Of a stretch of 8,685 nucleotides of DNA, positions 6,655 through 8,685 are shown piece after piece. The notes below the pieces were generated by a model. That model worked only from the letters and a program-made list of their open reading frames with translations. It ran no database searches and was not told the DNA's origin. Source of the stretch: Candidatus Sulfotelmatobacter sp. (GTDB taxonomy: Bacteria > Acidobacteriota > Terriglobia > Terriglobales > SbA1); the NCBI GenBank assembly GCA_030151135.1, contig JASLEQ010000673.1, positions 1 through 8,685 on the forward strand, in the 5' to 3' direction. Every line of letters begins with the position of its first letter. The first letter of the stretch is position 1. The position numbers were made by a program, and so were the translations under genes.

Positions 6655-8256
6655 TCACTTGGAAAACTGAATCTGTGGGAGGGCCGAGGAAGGTGCGCGG
6701 CATGGAGAACTATCCGCGGGCGCAATCCCACTTCGCAAATTGTCTGCCACGAGTTTGACGAGTTCCCCCTTTACAACTTTGCCCGTCGGTGTCACTGGCA
6801 TACCGGTCACGATGACGATTTGCGATGGGCGCTTGTACTTGGCAAGATTCTGAGCCGCGAAATCCGCTAATTCACTCTTGGATACGTTTGCGTCGGGCCC
6901 GAGTTGAACAAATGCGATGACTTCTTCATCGCCTCCAACTGTGGTTCCCAGGACAGCAGACTGAGTCACTGCAGGGTGAGCATTCAACACTGCCTCGACC
7001 TCGGCCGGGTAAACGTTAAATCCCTTGTGCACGATCAAGTCTTTTGTCCGGCCGACGATCACTAAGTTACCGTCCACGAGCCGTGCAAGGTCGCGAGTAT
7101 TGAACCAGCCATCCGGATCGATCACAGCCGCGGTTTCTTCTGGTGCGCGATAATAACCCTTCATAATGTTAGGCCCACGCACGCGCAACTCCCCTACTTC
7201 ACCGTGAGGAACATCCAGGCCATCGATTCCAATGAACTTGACGTCAACCCCCGGAAATACAGTGCCAACTGAAGTGTCGTTGCGAGGCGATTCGGGCCTC
7301 GTCATGGCTATGGTTGGAGAGCACTCAGTCACTCCGTAGCCATTGTGCAACACCATGCCGAAGATACTTTCGATCCCAGACTTGGTCGCGGGATCAAGTG
7401 GAGCGCCGGAAGATGTGATGATGCGAAGTTCAGGAAGTTCCAGAGACGAAAGTTTCCTCAGTTTCGCGTATTGCAGCAATTGGTTGAAGATCGCCGGCGT
7501 CCCATAGAGCAACGTAATGCGTTCTTTCTCAAAGATTACCCGCGCCGTCATGGGGTCGAACCGCGGCACTAGATAGACGGAAGCTCCTGCTACAAAAGAT
7601 CCCAGTAAAACTGTGGCCAAGCCTACGGCATGAGACATGGGGAGCACGCCAAAGACTCGATCATGCGGGTTCACGGATCGCACCTTGGCCGAACCTTCTG
7701 CCATGAACAGCAGATTCCGATGCGTCAGCATCACTCCTTTGGGAAGCCCTGTGGTGCCGGATGTGTAAATTAGAGCGGCGACGCGATCCGCGACATCCAA
7801 CTCGACCGGCTCAGGCGTGGCATCGACGCGCAGGCGGCCAATGCCAACCGGCCCGAATGACCTCTCTTCGAAGACTGCTCCGGCTTCTGTCGCACGATCG
7901 GCTGCCTGCGGTGAGACACCGACAGTGTAGAAGGCGCGGCGGGCTCTGGAATGCTCCTGAATCTGCTCAATCTCGCGCGCGGCCAGTCGCGCATTGACAA
8001 GTACGGGCCACGCGTCCAGTCCGGCTGCAGCCAGCAAAATCGTAACGAAAGGCCGGCAATTCTCGCCCACAATCATTACTCGGTCCCCGGCCCGCACACC
8101 TAAGTCGCGCAGCCAGGACTGAGTATCGGAAACCGCCGCGGCCAATTCCTTGTAGGTCCAAGCTCCTGCACTCTCTACGAGAGCGGGATGCTCTGGTGCC
8201 TCCTTGGCCCAATATTCGACGGCATCGTTGATATGGAGTAGGGTCATTTCCGGCAT
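6655..8256 (-). CDS. AMP-forming acyl-CoA/acyl-ACP ligase
   Basis: The 533-residue enzyme is a full-length member of the ANL (adenylate-forming) family. The P-loop-like YTSGTTGLPKG is at 164-174, the adenine-binding NGYGVTE at 305-311 and GWFNTRDL at 383-390. The hinge region is GRTKDLIVHKGFNVYPAEVE (402-421), and the C-terminal PVTPTGKVVKGEL (487-499) contains catalytic Lys493. It activates a carboxylic acid, probably aliphatic, as an acyl-adenylate and passes it to a thiol. Because the gene lies 38 bases downstream of a discrete acyl carrier protein gene on the same strand, the acceptor may be that ACP rather than CoA. One oddity is TRD where TGD is usual (Arg388, codon 7093-7095); the ribose-binding Asp389 is kept. 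The last 25 or so residues are a low-complexity Pro/Ser/Ala tail. ATG 8256 lacks a strong ribosome site, and an in-frame ATG three codons later is also possible. Substrate unknown. Confidence 0.95.
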   Translation of the reverse strand: MPEMTLLHINDAVEYWAKEAPEHPALVESAGAWTYKELAAAVSDTQSWLRDLGVRAGDRVMIVGENCRPFVTILLAAAGLDAWPVLVNARLAAREIEQIQEHSRARRAFYTVGVSPQAADRATEAGAVFEERSFGPVGIGRLRVDATPEPVELDVADRVAALIYTSGTTGLPKGVMLTHRNLLFMAEGSAKVRSVNPHDRVFGVLPMSHAVGLATVLLGSFVAGASVYLVPRFDPMTARVIFEKERITLLYGTPAIFNQLLQYAKLRKLSSLELPELRIITSSGAPLDPATKSGIESIFGMVLHNGYGVTECSPTIAMTRPESPRNDTSVGTVFPGVDVKFIGIDGLDVPHGEVGELRVRGPNIMKGYYRAPEETAAVIDPDGWFNTRDLARLVDGNLVIVGRTKDLIVHKGFNVYPAEVEAVLNAHPAVTQSAVLGTTVGGDEEVIAFVQLGPDANVSKSELADFAAQNLAKYKRPSQIVIVTGMPVTPTGKVVKGELVKLVADNLRSGIAPADSSPCRAPSSALPQIQFSK

Positions 8257-8294
8257 TCACGGCCATGAAACTTGGCGTACATAATCCGCCTGCA

Positions 8295-8549
8295 TCAAGC
8301 AGACACTTTCTTTGATACGTAAGCGACAAGATTGCCGATGGTGTCGAGATTACTGGGAAGGACTTCGTCGTCCTGCACCGTGATCCCAAAATGCTCTTGC
8401 AGATACGACACCAGAGTGATTACTCCCGTTGAATCGATCACGTCCCCAAGTAAAGATCCATCAGCCCGCAACTTGCCGGGATCTCCAGAGAGAAACTGGT
8501 CGATGACAAAACTCCGAATGTCGCGTTCGATATCAACTGTAGTCTGCAT
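8295..8549 (-). CDS. Freestanding acyl carrier protein
   Basis: The 84-residue protein has the length and four-helix pattern of a discrete ACP. The phosphopantetheine attachment site is GDVIDSTGVITLVSYLQE (35-52) with Ser40 (codon 8430-8432), followed by HFGITVQDDEVLPSNLDTIGNLVAYV, typical of helices II to IV. It differs from housekeeping AcpP, which has a DSLDTVEL core, and so is a dedicated carrier. The start is firm: GGAGGT (8557-8562 on the minus strand) lies seven bases before the ATG. It is the first complete gene of a minus-strand pair with the AMP-forming ligase, which likely loads it. A phosphopantetheinyl transferase is not in the window and must act in trans. An aminoacyl carrier role is possible but less likely than an acyl role. 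Confidence 0.92.
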   Translation of the reverse strand: MQTTVDIERDIRSFVIDQFLSGDPGKLRADGSLLGDVIDSTGVITLVSYLQEHFGITVQDDEVLPSNLDTIGNLVAYVSKKVSA

Positions 8550-8556
8550 TACTTAG

Positions 8557-8562
8557 ACCTCC
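8557..8562 (-). promoter_or_regulatory. Strong Shine-Dalgarno of the ACP gene
   Basis: On the minus strand these bases read GGAGGT, seven bases before the ATG at 8549. It is a much better ribosome site than that of the downstream ligase, consistent with a small carrier protein made in excess of its loading enzyme. Confidence 0.65.
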
Positions 8563-8607
8563 GCTAAAATTCTGGATCAGACTTGAATTTCCAGAGAAAC
8601 AAGCCGC

Positions 8608-8685
8608 TCAAACAACCCCTGTCCCCTGAACTTCTGCGAGCGCTACGGCTTTTTCGCTTTGAGTGACAGACTTCGGAGCGGGACC
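8608..8685 (-). CDS. Possible C-terminal end of an upstream gene (partial)
   Basis: Reading leftward from the right edge, 25 codons are open before a TGA at 8608-8610. The peptide, GPAPKSVTQSEKAVALAEVQ then GTGVV, has a protein-like composition. A second minus-strand frame is open from 8683 to a TAG at 8564-8566, but it is rich in Arg and Ser and looks like an out-of-frame reading. If real, this gene would precede the ACP gene by about 58 bases on the same strand and belong to the same operon. I recognise no family, and the stretch is too short to be sure it is coding. Confidence 0.25.
   Translation of the reverse strand, partial: GPAPKSVTQSEKAVALAEVQGTGVV

Noticed and set aside
7967..8389. 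A 140-codon minus-strand frame overlapping both the ligase and ACP genes
   Set aside because: It runs across two well-supported genes in a different frame, and its Arg/Ser/Cys-rich product matches no family.
8571..8595. Inverted repeat TCTGGA-N13-TCCAGA upstream of the ACP gene
   Set aside because: Six-base arms with a 13-base spacer are expected by chance in several kilobases. There is no extension of symmetry and no link to a known operator.

Overview
This window looks like part of a bacterial accessory or secondary-metabolism region, with compact genes, clear Shine-Dalgarno sites and several TTG starts. Base composition looks moderately GC-rich by eye. Nothing fixes the taxonomy. The mix of carrier proteins, GNAT-fold transferases, a P450 and a dehydrogenase reading out of the left edge would suit a soil bacterium such as an Acidobacteriota or proteobacterial lineage, but that is a guess. 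I see no rRNA, tRNA, CRISPR array or insertion sequence.

Left part (1-3843). The first 27 codons of a Rossmann-fold dehydrogenase leave the window on the minus strand. Diverging from it is a freestanding carrier-thioesterase protein (290-1267). Its thioesterase triad is intact, but Thr replaces the Ser that normally carries phosphopantetheine. After a 153-base gap with a perfect CRP-type palindrome (1301-1316) comes a CelD/FemAB-like GNAT acyltransferase (1421-2680). It is convergent with a second, unrelated GNAT-type protein on the minus strand (2749-3843).

Right part (4021-8685). Minus strand: a lipocalin-like protein (5357-5794), then a cytochrome P450 (4021-5247) with a TTG start behind a strong Shine-Dalgarno. 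Plus strand: an SDR oxidoreductase (5860-6636) diverging from the lipocalin gene. Minus strand: a freestanding acyl carrier protein (8295-8549), then an AMP-forming acyl ligase (6655-8256), tail-to-tail with the SDR gene. The end of another minus-strand gene may reach the right edge.

Working model (inference): the ligase activates a carboxylic or fatty acid and loads it on the discrete ACP. The SDR and P450 reduce and oxidise the chain or the product. One or both GNAT-fold proteins transfer an acyl group to an amine, and the thioesterase releases or edits an intermediate. The product could be an N-acylated small molecule, or an acyl modification of an exopolysaccharide or envelope glycan, since CelD/FemAB-type proteins and sugar dehydrogenases are common in polysaccharide loci. 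No complete PKS or NRPS module lies in the window, so the assembly chemistry, if any, is outside it or depends on these discrete enzymes.
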